This document shows positions 22,816 through 33,400 of a DNA stretch of 64,000 nt, in pieces; positions within the stretch are counted from its first letter, which is position 1, and each line of letters opens with the position of its first letter. The DNA lies in contig OY754337.1 in assembly GCA_963573305.1 (NCBI GenBank), positions 47,753,164 through 47,817,163 of the forward strand, given 5' to 3'. This DNA comes from Pyrrhosoma nymphula (Eukaryota; Arthropoda; Insecta; Odonata; Coenagrionidae). Made by a program: the position numbers and the translations under genes. The notes beneath the pieces were generated by a model. It searched no databases. It saw only the letters and a list, made by a program, of their open reading frames with translations, and was not told the origin of the DNA.

Positions 22816-23754
22816 GCTACTCTTTAGGCCAGAAATACTCTATTACAAATATCCAGCAACACATTTCTCACTACTTCGTTCAACCCACTTTTTTCATGGT
22901 CGTTTAAATACCGTACGGTAAATAACATATTTGAAACATTAGAGACTCACGATGGAGCATACGTGTGTGGTAGCCACATCAACATGGAATCAAGTCTTGA
23001 ATGAAATATAAACCATGGGGAAAAGTAATAAATACCTACATATACCCTGATCGTCTTTTGCTAACAGTTTGTAAGAGTAGGCTAATGGCGAGATATAATA
23101 GCTTCCCCAAAAAAACTATTACAGCGCAGCTGTTTAGTTATTCCTTGTACAATAACCTAATGTATTTTTACACGACAATTAGATCAGCATTGGAATCAGT
23201 ACTGAAATCAGCGCGGAAAACTCCAAACAAAATTCAGAACATAAATTGAATTCGAAGACTTGGAGCCTGTGCTTACACGGTGCTAATTTCAGTCCGCAGT
23301 GGCGCTACCCGGGCATTTCCAAACTAAGCAACATAAATAAACTACGTCACATTGGTTTGGCGTGCGTTCTACATTTTTTACAAAACATAGCACATTTTGA
23401 CGATTACAGTTCCCACGATTCCATTGAAGATTATTTCGGTAGATTCCAGCTCCACCACCCATATTCTCTCGAATCACTCGACTAGCTTGCTAGCCCGTGA
23501 TTAGTCGTAGGATCCTGATCAAACGGGTGGAAAATACGTATCTTCTTATTTATGTTTTTAACAGTTTGGTTCACTGAATACGATTCCTTCCTCAGGTATG
23601 ATAACGCCATGAATACAGTACGATAATGACCACAATGACTACAGAATTCAGTTCGATTTTCAGCTTTGAAGCAAGATCGTGTAAAAGGGCTTTTAGGATG
23701 CGAGCTGTAACGTAACTCTCAAACTTGAGGCAGGAGAATATCGATGTGGACGTA
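22816..23754. other. no gene supported
   Basis: AT-rich DNA. Short frames at 23001-23485 show no family features. Confidence 0.35.
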
Positions 23755-23875
23755 TGGCCGTGCTACAAAATGCAAAGGTGCATTGAACTTGAGTTTCGCT
23801 GGGTGTTGTGCATTTTGTAGCTCAGAAATGAGAGCCACAAATACCTTCACACTCAGCGAAACTCAAATGCAGCCT
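23755..23875. repeat. interleaved inverted repeats
   Basis: GCTACAAAATGCA at 23762-23774 pairs with TGCATTTTGTAGC at 23809-23821. Separately TGAGTTTCGCTGGGTGT (about 23790-23806) pairs with CACTCAGCGAAACTC (about 23850-23864). The two helices overlap in a pseudoknot-like order. This could be a remnant of a fold-back element that was rearranged. Confidence 0.65.
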
Positions 23876-25796
23876 CAGCGTTTATTATAAATATTGCGGA
23901 CTTCCACCCAAACGTCTCCTACAGCAATTAAATTTAAAAAGATACAGGTTATGTAGACTACCAATCCAAAGAGAAATGGGAGATTTAAAGCACACATTTA
24001 ATACATTGATAACCAATCTAATTTTCTTAAAACTGGAGTTGTAAATACAAACTTTGACCACTGAAAAAAGGGACTAAATGTTTCATTCTACTGACTATTG
24101 AAAATATTAATTGCAGCTGACCGGAATGGCTTAAACATGCGTACCGCTGTAAATTATACAACTCGCTATATATGTACAACAAATATACCGCTGTAAATTA
24201 TATACGACTGCAAGCAGCAGGATTGAACTGCTCTGATGAGTGATGTTGATAACCGTAACGAATACATCCACAGATTTTTGATAATGTTTTTAAACTTCTT
24301 AATTGAATTGTGAGAACAAAAAATGAACGCCAGCGTCATTGGTCTATCACTGCCAAGAAACAAATATTAACTACAAAAAAATGACAAACTAAATTCACTC
24401 ATGATATAGAACTCAAGTAAATGACAAATACATAGGTAGGTGAGTTAGGTTCATATCGCTCATTGATTCCGTTACACTCTATATTACACTGTAGGTCCCT
24501 GAAAGCCATTGTAACGCGAATAAAAAAGACTAGATGAACAGTTTATACTGAAGTAATTCCAAGTCATTTGGAAACCATAGCCAGACGCATATGCCATCAC
24601 CACATACATTAGATCGAATGCCATCATAAAGAAAAATTTGAAATCGTTGGTGTGAGATGCTGGAAGGACAAAGATTGATAATTCTTTATGAGGAACAATC
24701 ACTTAGATATTTCAACTTTCAATCATAATGTACGTGTACTTTCGATTTAGCATGGGTGAAATGAATTCATGCTACATAAGATTTTAAATCCAAATTTGTT
24801 ACGCCTAAGTTCGATAAATTATAAGGCGTAAGCACCCAAGTGTAACAGATTGACCGTACGTTCTCAATTCATTCAATTCAATAAATTTTTAGTCCAAATT
24901 TTGAAATGGGCGCAGGAAGTACCCTATACTGGGCTAAGACATGAGTAAGAAATCGATTCGCTTAATAAAGTACGAGACGTCAGTCGATAGAAACTGATCA
25001 ATCGGAACATTGTATTATGATAGAGGGAGGGTGAATAGAATTGTTGGATAGTTATGTTCGGAAGAGATAATAATGTGTAAAAAATACTTTTTTTAAACCA
25101 CACTGCACATTCAATTGCAATGAAAAGTAGAAAATCATTTTTCCATCACTCTCCTACATCACACAAAAAAGTGCGCGTTTGTGGAAACGCTTTTATTTTC
25201 CGAGTTTTGACAAAATTATTTTTTACTATAAGCGCGGTGGCAAAATATTTTTTACGTATTATAATTTTCCCCTTTTTAGTCTTCAACGAATCTTGTAATC
25301 GACTTTGTAAGCTCTTATATTACAGTTCAAATATACTGATTAACTAATTGATGTATCAGATTATTAATACATGTATTATCATCGAAAATACATTAGAGTC
25401 CAATATATTCTTATTTTCTACTTTTTAGTATTTACATTAATTGTGCAACGGTTCTTTGAAATATAAATTATTAGCATTTCTTCTCACTATAAATGCTAAA
25501 TTCTACTAGCGCTACCTGTTGGCAAAAGACTTTTTCCATATAAAATGTAAACCATTTAATTTTAGTAGATTAACTTGGTAATTAGTAAATTTAATGACTG
25601 ATTCATGTATTGTCATCGAGGGTAAGTAAGTGTACGAAATTTCAGCTCGATTGAACATTGGAAAGTGGATTAGAATTCGATTACAAGATTCCATCCAGAC
25701 ACACCAACAAACAAACAGTTGAAGTTAAAATAAGCGTAGTAAAAAAGCAAAGACACTGGCTTTGAACCACGCCCTGCAAGGATAAATAAGACGCGA
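23876..25796. other. no gene supported
   Basis: Very AT-rich. A short direct repeat TACCGCTGTAAATTATA occurs at about 24140 and 24187. No coding or further repeat features. Confidence 0.4.
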
Positions 25797-26357
25797 TTAA
25801 GACGGTTCCACCGTGAAACGACTTTCATGTCATTTTATTCATATTCGGTCAACTTGTAGAAAAACCTATCTTCTATATGAACCACAAAATATTACCCTTT
25901 CACGCTATTTTAGGTACTTTCTTATAGTTGAGCTCGAAATAACGTGGTGTTAAATGGGAGAAAGGGAGAAAAATGGGGAACAATTGTATTTTCCCATATA
26001 ATATAAATGCCATTTTCACGGAAAAAATTTTATAAGAAGGAAACAACCCCGATAAATTGAATAAAAATAAAATATAGGTATCTTACCATCTTATTTTGTA
26101 AACTATTAGCCAATTACTGCGATTATTGAAGTAAAAAGGTGGAAATTACATAGAAATGGCGCTGCAGTCTGCTCCCATGGCTGGAAAAAGTGTTGATGTG
26201 AAATATATTCGCGGAATCATCCACATAGTTCATACCTTAATTTTGGTTTGCAATAGACAACGCAGGTCATCACGGAAAAAGGATTTTTAAACCAAATAGG
26301 CAAAAAGGTGTAATTTTGTATTTGTTTTCACTCACATTCGCGGTGGAACCACCTTAA
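25797..26357 (+). mobile_element. TTAA-flanked MITE, family TT-1 (complete)
   Basis: TTAA at 25797-25800 and 26354-26357 bounds inverted ends (GACGGTTCCACCG; CGGTGGAACCACC). It is about 561 bases, non-coding, and aligns end to end with 55744-56299. The end word GGTGGTTCCACC is itself palindromic. This is the best-preserved pair for defining the family. Confidence 0.8.
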
Positions 26358-27334
26358 ACCAAAATACAAATCAATGGTTGTTTTCCTCTTTCAAACAGTG
26401 AGAGACGCAAGGTCTGTTTTTGATAAACGATGCCCTTTGAATCATTCATCGCAATGAATACTTACTTTCTTTTTTGCTTTCAATTCTACCTCTTGTACCT
26501 CATTAGAAATTGCCGTTACGATCACACGAGGTGCGTTCACGCACTGCAAACAGAATAAATTTTCTGTATTAATGCCGCATGCGGTCTAAAGTCGGAATCA
26601 AGACGACTACGGGATGAGGTCTATTGGAAATTCTCATCTCTTACATAGAAAGTATGTGAATTTTCATGCTGTTGACAGAAATACGCGTCTGGTTTGTTTC
26701 GTTGCGATTTTTACGTAATATATGAGTGAGTATTGTAGCACTGTGTACAGAAACAAACGAAAATATCGCTGATCTTGCCTGTACTTATTGACACGCTTGC
26801 GAAAGAATTATAGGAAATCATTCAAACCGAAGTATGCGTTATACATGTTTGGGAGGAGGAACCAATATATTATACTAGAAGAGTTCGAAGTACTGAACGC
26901 GTTTTTTTGATGTGCGTGAAGCGTGGACATTCAAAAGACGCAGTCCGTAAGGAGAAGAAATATGTTCCGACGACTTGCTTCCGGCATATTTGATAGAGTG
27001 GGTGGAGGTGAAGGTGAAGTGAATAAACAAAAATGCACAAGTTTTCCAAGTATTTTTGCAAGTTATGCAAAGTGTTTACAGAAGCTAATTGCTATTCAAT
27101 TACCTAAGAATTTTTTTAAATATTAAGACCATAAAACGCTTTTACTTGATTATATCATATCTGATTAAAAATAGTGTAAATAAACCATATTTATTCAGTT
27201 AAATATTTTTCTCTTTTCATTAAATTGCTATATACTATCGTGTAACGCCTGTAGATAGCATACGACATGAGCACCATAATTATTAGTGGAGGCGAACGAC
27301 AACTGAAGTAATTTGCTCCTTTCTAAGGGTGGGT
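26358..27334. other. no gene supported
   Basis: AT-rich; mutually antisense short frames at 26870-27126 carry no recognisable domain. Confidence 0.35.
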
Positions 27335-27595
27335 AAACACTGGCAAGTTACTTCCGTAAGTTTCTTCTGCAAGAGCTCGCGGAGGATTTTATTTTTACGA
27401 AAATTGTTTCACGAGTTAGTGTAGCGCCAGATTAGTTGCCGTCTACACATACGCTTCCTCAAAGCGACAAGCCGAAGCTTTTAAAAGTTCTGCAAGCGGA
27501 CTTGCAGAGACGTTTAGACCTGCAATTCACGTCGAAAGTCGCTAGCCGCAAGTAACTAGCTCAACAAACTTGCCAATACAAACCCAACTTAAGAC
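27335..27595. mobile_element. MITE-like element with inverted ends
   Basis: GGGTGGGTAAACACTGGCAAGTTACTT (27338-27364) is the inverted partner of a right end AACTTGCCAATACAAACCC (about 27569-27587), and both edges lie close to a TAAG/TTAAG word. The interior is non-coding. The superfamily cannot be fixed from the ends alone. No second copy is in this window. Confidence 0.5.
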
Positions 27596-28649
27596 AGGGG
27601 TAGATTGTTCCGAGAAGTAGGAGAATTATTTTGGACTTGGTGGAGAGATATCTCGATTTCCGCATTAGCACACAGTATACATACAGAGGAGCCAAACTGG
27701 TGGTATCTTATGCAATTTTATGTAACCATTGTTGCATGTACGCGCAGGTAGAGACATGCAGCTACCCATGTTCGGATTGATAATAGCTTCTGAAAGGAAG
27801 GTTAACACACTTTGAGGATGAAATAACTTGAAGAATCGAGGACACACAAAAAAATACACAAACCATCTACGATTCCCCAAAGTTACAATCAATTTGAATG
27901 CATGAACCCACATTGTCAAGTTATTTCTACATAATGCTCGGCATTTTTTTTGCATAACTGGTCATTATGTACTGAAAAATTAAGCAGAGCTAAAAATAGT
28001 TCTGTTCTTTTATTATGCCATGCTGTGGAGGTATGGCATATGATGATTTTCTCGCACTTGACAAAATTTAATACTTAATAATTGCAGTTGTAAACGCCAT
28101 ACGAGGTGAATAATGCATTCATTAATCGGAGTGCTTTTAATTTGTATTGACGTATCTTGGCTGTCGATAGTGTTTGCTACAATGATGTAAGATGGTTTAA
28201 AACTGTTGATAAACATCTTTGTTTTCCACTTTTAAATAATTGTGCTATCGGATTTGTAAAACTATGTTTATATGTACGTAATCAAGACGTAAATATATAC
28301 GGTATGCATGAAAAATTGTTCAAACAGAATAAGCGTGTCCACTCCCAATGCCATGTCAAAGCATTTTTTGTTTTTATTTTATTTTTATTTTCCATTCTTT
28401 TACAATAATTAACTTGTTCTTTTTTCTGTACAGTAACTATGGAATAATTATGTGTGCATTTTCTATGTAATAACTATCTCAAGGGCTAGGAAGACCTGAA
28501 ATTACAAACACCATTATTATTATTTCCGCGTCAACTAACCTACTAATGGATTGAAAGCGTTTTTTCTTTTACCGATCTTGGGCGATCCTCCATGGTGGTG
28601 GTTTCCCATTTCTTCGGTTAACCCTAGGGGGTCTTCTAGCTGCCCAGGG
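27596..28649. other. no gene supported
   Basis: AT-rich; the 96-codon minus frame at 27665-27955 has no recognised feature. Confidence 0.35.
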
Positions 28650-29720
28650 AGAAAATGACTCAAAGAGACGAGTGAGGCCCTTAGGCAGGAAGTCAACCGC
28701 GAGCCCTTCGGTGCTTACAGGGAAAGGATCCGGAACTGAACCGTTCGTGAAGAATCGGGCTCCCAGCAGGCGTGAAATTAGCCGGGCTCGAGACGTCGGC
28801 GTCCCGCGCGGATATTCAAGTATCTCTGCGCTCGAAAACGATTCCGCGGTCTATCACTCGCGAAGCGAAGCAAGACAGCATGCACTCAGCCACCACAACA
28901 CACGTCACATGAGACGTCAGAATCTCTTATCCTTTGACGGAAGGTTATGTTGGCGTTCCGGGTTCCAAGGTTCTCTCCAAGGCTTTTCTGTTTTTTCCTG
29001 AGATCTGAAACGATCCCTTGGTTTATCACTCGCTATACGTGGAAAATTAACACACATATATGCACCACACTGTTCGTTGGAGGGAATCTCCGAGTCTCTG
29101 ATCCTTTGGCGAAGGAAATATTGGTTCGTGGAGTTTTAATATGATCGCCTTTTTATCAAAAAAGCTTCCTCGACGCTGTCACCGACTTAAACGGCTACTC
29201 CTCACTCCTACAACCTCCTAGGATATCACACCTCACTGTAAGGCGGAGTGGACGTTCAAATCTATAATCCTTAGTCGAAGTATGTCTCTCTTTTCCACAA
29301 TGGCCACCTGATTCCCCACAATACTCGGTTGATCCTAATGACAACTGAAACCTCACGTCACTAGCGACCTCTAGTCACTATGATGTTCCTTATGAAAACT
29401 AAAAAAGCGATCTCTTCTTGTTATGATTAGACCGTAGAAGGGTACGTACAAATTTATGATCCTTAGGCAAAGTATGGCTCTCTACGCAGTGTTTCTATAT
29501 GACAACCTGCTTCCCCACAACACTTGACAACTGAAACGGCGTCCACTTGCCTTTACGATGACACACGACACAGTCCGTCGAAGGAGCCATGAGAATCTCT
29601 GATCCTTAGGTGAAGGATAGAGAACTTAAATGCCAGCCCTTTCCTCCAACACATTTCCTTGGCACTATTATCGACGGAAACAACGACCTCTCACCCTTCA
29701 GACGACACACGATAAGTACA
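28650..29720. repeat. diverged tandem array, period about 140-190 bp, at least five units
   Basis: A marker word of the form AATCTCTGATCCTTAGGCGAAGG recurs at about 28919, 29092, 29259, 29450 and 29592, giving intervals near 172, 167, 191 and 142. Accompanying blocks (TATCACTCG, CTCCAACA, ACGACACACGA, CAACTGAAAC) recur between markers. The units are old and length-variable. The array is GC-richer than its flanks, and frames across it do not persist. Confidence 0.7.
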
Positions 29721-30196
29721 GCCGCAGGGGAGCAGGAAGGTTTCGCTAGTTAAATCGTCATGCCTCTTTGGGGTCGACAAAGGTGACACTGACGATGTTA
29801 GCCGTCGTCCCTTTCAGAGGGGTATTCTGGTTGTATCGTGACGTGTGCATGCGGTCGCTATAAATTAAAAGTCACCGGGCGCGAAAGCTTTCGAGGAGGG
29901 CACCGCGCCGGCGACTTGAACTCGACTGTCAACCTCTTCAAGAGATGCACGTTTTTCGGCGTGAGGGGAAGGCGAGAGCGTAAGGAAGAGGGGGCAGGGT
30001 CTTGTGTGTGAAAGAAGGGGAAGTGCAGGGAGGCGTACACCCAACCAAGCGGGGAGAGACTAGTGCGTGCGTGAACTGGTGATTCAACTGGCGGTGGAGG
30101 GAGAGCAGACGGTCTAGGTGGGAGGGGCGCCGCCGGGAGATAAAGTCGAGGAGACGGCTCGGCAAACCCATCCGACAACTCCAAGACCTAACTCCG
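29721..30196. other. no gene supported; GC-rich stretch 29830-30180
   Basis: GC-rich sequence with overlapping open minus frames (29858-30243) driven by composition (Pro/Ser/Leu-rich). Possibly a continuation of the tandem array or a regulatory island; nothing decides. Confidence 0.3.
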
Positions 30197-30950
30197 TTAA
30201 GGTAGTTCGAGCATGATAGTTCCCTAGTCATAATGGAGACCATATTCGAATGTTATTTTTTCTGCGCCTGCAAGAAGTATGAAGTAAACATTGTAATATT
30301 GATGGTGCAAAAATATAGTCATACGTCACCAAAATTTTCAGTGATTAAATATATGTAACCACATAAGTCTCTAACTTGACTCATTTTTTCACGCCGTACG
30401 GTGAAATCGCCTTCACAATAGAAGTTAATGGTTTGAGGCGTAACTTTATGGAACTCCTTCATAATTGAAAAGGAAAAACTTTGTTAGTTCCACATAAATA
30501 ATTGTATTGCTGACCCTAGGTTTCGTCGCTGGGCGATGTCGCCTAGCGACGAAACCTAGGTCGGCAATAAAATTATTTATGTCGAACTAACAAAGTTTTT
30601 TCTTTTCAATTCACAATAGAAGGTTTTTTGCAATTATGTGAACATTACAGCGGTGAGTAATTGATTAATTTTTATAATTAGATGATAAAACATGCAAACT
30701 TTACACCGTTAGTTTTTTGACGAAATCTAGGCGTTAGAAGTTCCTGATTGTTTGTAATATTCGCCCTCTGGAGCGCACAATCGTAATCTATCCCATGTAA
30801 AACAGCTTGTATATTTAGATGTTTTACTCGAAAAATGGCTAGGCAAGGGTTTAAGGCATATTTTGATATAATTGGAAAGGTGGGAGTTTTTTTTATATAA
30901 ATTACTTCAAATTCATCAAATTCTGGGTGAATTGATGCATCGCTACTTAA
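30197..30950 (+). mobile_element. TTAA-flanked MITE, family TT-3, with a nested fold-back insertion
   Basis: Starts TTAA-GGTAGTTCGAGC and aligns with 51295-51545 (GTAGTTTGAGCGAGATA, GAGACAATATTCGAAT, GTCTCTGACTTGACTC, CACGCCGTACGGTGAAA) and, inverted, with 45757-46904. It is split by the fold-back element at 30425-30609. Its right TTAA (30947-30950) is shared with the TT-2 copy that follows. Confidence 0.7.
30412..30622. mobile_element. fold-back (FB) element with 13-bp target-site duplication
   Basis: TTCACAATAGAAG occurs at 30412-30424 and again at 30610-30622, precisely flanking a 185-base insertion in a TT-3 element. Bases 30463-30611 form a nearly perfect hairpin whose centre reads CCTAGGTTTCGTCG...CGACGAAACCTAGG; the right arm has the family tail (AATAAAATTATTTATGTCGAAC). 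The palindromic centre has replaced the CTGATGA core, so no ribozyme is expected. A 13-bp duplication fits target-primed or endonuclease-mediated retrotransposition rather than a TTAA or TA cut-and-paste event. Confidence 0.85.
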
Positions 30951-31337
30951 GGTGGTTGGAGCTATTTTTGTTTTTTTACGGATTTGAGTGAAACTTTACA
31001 AACATGTACTTGTTAGTAATATCAATACACATTATTTAAATAAATAGCACGGTACCGATTTGGTTTCTTGGAAATTCAATGCTGTTTTAACACGCAGCCT
31101 TATGGCAAATGACATTTATTTTGAAACAACTCGATTAAATATGTACATATTTTCTCCGAAACGCGAAATAATACTTTAATCATTGTTGATTTTATGGTTG
31201 CTAAAAAATATAAAGGTAGCATGCCGAATAAAAAATGGTATTTAGATATTATTTTCGCTTATATTTCGAATTCCACGCCGAAAACCCAAGTCATAGCAAT
31301 GCTTTAACTGAAGAGAAACAAAAACTCTTTTTTCGTG
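30947..31337 (+). mobile_element. TTAA-flanked MITE, family TT-2 (left part)
   Basis: Starts TTAA-GGTGGTTGGAGC and aligns with 36494-37033: ACGGATTTG.GTGAAAC, TTCAATGCT.TTTTAACACG, AAACGCGAAATAAT. The right part is disrupted by the SINE-E copy beginning near 31340, and the right TTAA end is not found. Confidence 0.65.
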
Positions 31338-31339
31338 GA

Positions 31340-31490
31340 AAATCGCAGGTTGCCCAGGGAAAGGAACTGGCCCCCCTGCCATGAATGTGAGAATTTCACA
31401 CACCAATGGCTACGTATGGGGTGAGCTCTATTCTCACTTATCTATACCAACCTTCGGGTTGAAACACTGAGTGAACGAAAGAGTTTTTTC
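31340..31490 (+). mobile_element. SINE-like dispersed repeat (SINE-E)
   Basis: Partner of 22490-22690 (opposite orientation). The shared order is GCCCAGGGAAAGGAACTGGC, GAATTTCACACACC, GGTGAGCTCTATTCTCAC and CGGGTTGAAACACTG. It sits inside or at the edge of a TT-2 element and probably inserted after it. Confidence 0.5.
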
Positions 31491-31599
31491 CAAGAATGCC
31501 ATTAGCTAGAGAAATTCTATTTTCTTCACGTTTTAACTATTTTGTACTAGACACCATATGAGTGAAAGATCAATCAGCGGAAAAAAATCGCGACAAAGG

Positions 31600-31690
31600 T
31601 AGGGTTTTGTAGTTTATATTGGATACGTTTTACCACAAGTAGCATTTAAGTCATTTTACGGTGGAAACACCATAATCTACGCTTTTTGTT
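31600..31690 (-). mobile_element. TT-1 end fragment
   Basis: AAGTCATTTTACGGTGGAAACACC at 31650-31673 is the reverse complement of the TT-1 left end (GGT..TTCCACCGTAAAATGACTT). Only the terminal portion is recognisable. Confidence 0.5.
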
Positions 31691-31691
31691 G

Positions 31692-32130
31692 CACCACGTT
31701 CCCGCGAACGATAAGAGAATATAATGCAGCCACTAAGACTATAATTAGGTTATAATTAGGTAGTGCTGCTAATTTATTTCATTCTATTATCGGGTAGTCA
31801 CTAATTATTTTATCTTATCCCAAATGGTTGTTTATATACTATTACTATGTACTAACAGCACTTCTCGCATGCTTGCTGTATAAATCTTGTATCTCTGAGC
31901 ATTTACGTGTTTGAAAAATAATCAAATATTAATAGTATCTACTGGAAGCATACCTAAAGTGTAGAGCGTGTTGGTGGAAATTCACCTCCAGGCAGGCATT
32001 TTCTAATGCATTAATAGTCGTGCATAGTATTAATTGAATTAGGTAGGAAATAGTGTATCACATGTTGTTGGAAAACTCACCCCCTGCCACACACCATTAA
32101 GGTAGCTTGCGTGGTTTGAGTAAATGTTCA
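31692..32130 (+). mobile_element. CR1/L2-like LINE 3' UTR remnant
   Basis: Second copy of the segment at 4076-4500, ending with CCCCCTGCCACACACC and AGGTAGCTTGCGTGG, which correspond to the 3' terminus of the LINE at 61920-62005. There is no coding part. Confidence 0.65.
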
Positions 32131-32659
32131 GTAAGCATTATTAACCCTGAAATTATATTCCGTCTCTGAGTAAATATTAAATATAGAAAAATAAATACAA
32201 TAGATGAACTTCTTTTTCAGGGTCACTGTCTTCCCCATTCCCGCTCAAAGCCACTCTCCCACGACTTCTACCGGTAGACCAGTTGGTAACACCACACCGC
32301 CCACGGGAATCAAAGTCCCAGGGCAACTCCCTCCTCCTTCCCACCCCACCCCCATCTTAACCCTTTCCCCATCATCTCTCCCCTCCCTGGCCCCCTCACC
32401 ATTCCCCCACTCCCCCACACGACTGCTCTTCCTCCTCCGCCTACGGAACCCCGAGGAACGCCACGAAGGAGCCGATGGGATGCACGACTTTCCAACCCCA
32501 ACTGATGCATTCATTCAAGTCACCATGGGGAACTTTCCTAGCACCAACGACACGGATAGAAATAAGGCCGCGCAGGACTCGTATTTCCAACATTTTACCA
32601 CGATTTTAATATACGTGTGTGAGAAGAAGGAAACAGGATCATATTTTAGAAAATAGGGC
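32131..32659. other. C-rich open stretch, coding status unresolved
   Basis: A TTCTTTTTCAG acceptor-like word at 32209-32219 precedes a C/T-rich plus-strand frame open to 32656 (Pro/Ser/Thr-rich, then a more ordinary composition). The low-complexity base content keeps several frames open on both strands. I do not call a gene. Confidence 0.3.
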
Positions 32660-33215
32660 AACGTATAAGTCACTTTGAATGGTATAAATACCTTGGGATG
32701 CAAATTATAGAAAGCAAAATAATGGATACAGACATTAGGGAACGGTGTATTCAAGGTAATGAGGTTATAACTCTTCTGAACAGTTTATTATTGGACCAGT
32801 CTATTTCCAAATAAAATAAATACAGAATTTACAATATCATCATAAAGAGCATGGTAACTTACAGCTGTGAAGTATGACCACTAAAAGAAAAATCCGAAAA
32901 ATATTATTATTGACAACTAAAATGAACATTTGGCGAAGAGAAGCAGGAAAATCAAAAAGAGAAAGAATTAGGTATGAAAGGATTACTGAACTTATGGATG
33001 AAAACATCACGACAATAGATTAAATAAAAACATAGCAATTATGATGGTATAGACACGTGCAACGAATGGGAAATGAAAGACTACAAATTTTGGGGTGGCA
33101 ACCAAAGGGGAAGACGACGGAGAGGCAGGCCAAGGAAAAGTTGGATAGAAGGAATACAGAAGGAAATGAGAGGGAGAGAGAGAGGATTAGGAGACGGACT
33201 CTGGAATGACCAGAG
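32660..33215 (+). pseudogene. non-LTR retrotransposon ORF2 C-terminal region, decayed
   Basis: Across changing frames the plus strand encodes FEWYKYLGMQIIESKIMD (about 32675-32728), then a region matching KYRIYNIIIKSMVTYSCEVWPL (about 32817-32883), MNIWRREAGKSKRERIRYE, WYRHVQRM and a final GRPRKSWIEGIQKEM (about 33126-33170) with a REIRGLGDGLWND-like end. This order is characteristic of a non-LTR family very abundant in arthropod genomes. Several stops and two or more frameshifts make it inactive. Confidence 0.75.
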
Positions 33216-33400
33216 CAGTGTAATTCACTGTTCGATCGGAGCAGTTTTTAACGAAGCGGGCGTCTTTCCTTTGTATTTCATTTCCTTCGCAAATTTAACC
33301 TTTCTGTGCTGTGTCACAAATCCTCACCGCGTATTCTAGATGTAGCCTCGTGCAAATAGGGTAAGGAATCTTTTCCATTGGACTATTTTAATTTATTGGC
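33216..33400 (-). pseudogene. CR1/L2-like LINE fragment
   Basis: The minus strand reads, around 33355-33210, through an EYA...WD-like position, then NEIQRKDARFVKNCSDRT. The last part matches the IQR.AARFVKNCYGRT block after the RT domain of the copy at 60263-62005. It lies directly against the plus-strand LINE tail that ends at 33215, so two different LINEs meet end to end. Confidence 0.6.

Noticed and set aside
25797..26357. Assigning TT elements to piggyBac
   Set aside because: TTAA flanks fit, but the ends lack the usual starting CCY and no transposase is visible.
32204..32656. 150-codon Pro/Ser-rich plus ORF as a gene
   Set aside because: The C/T-rich base composition keeps several frames open; no domain, and the acceptor-like word alone is not enough.
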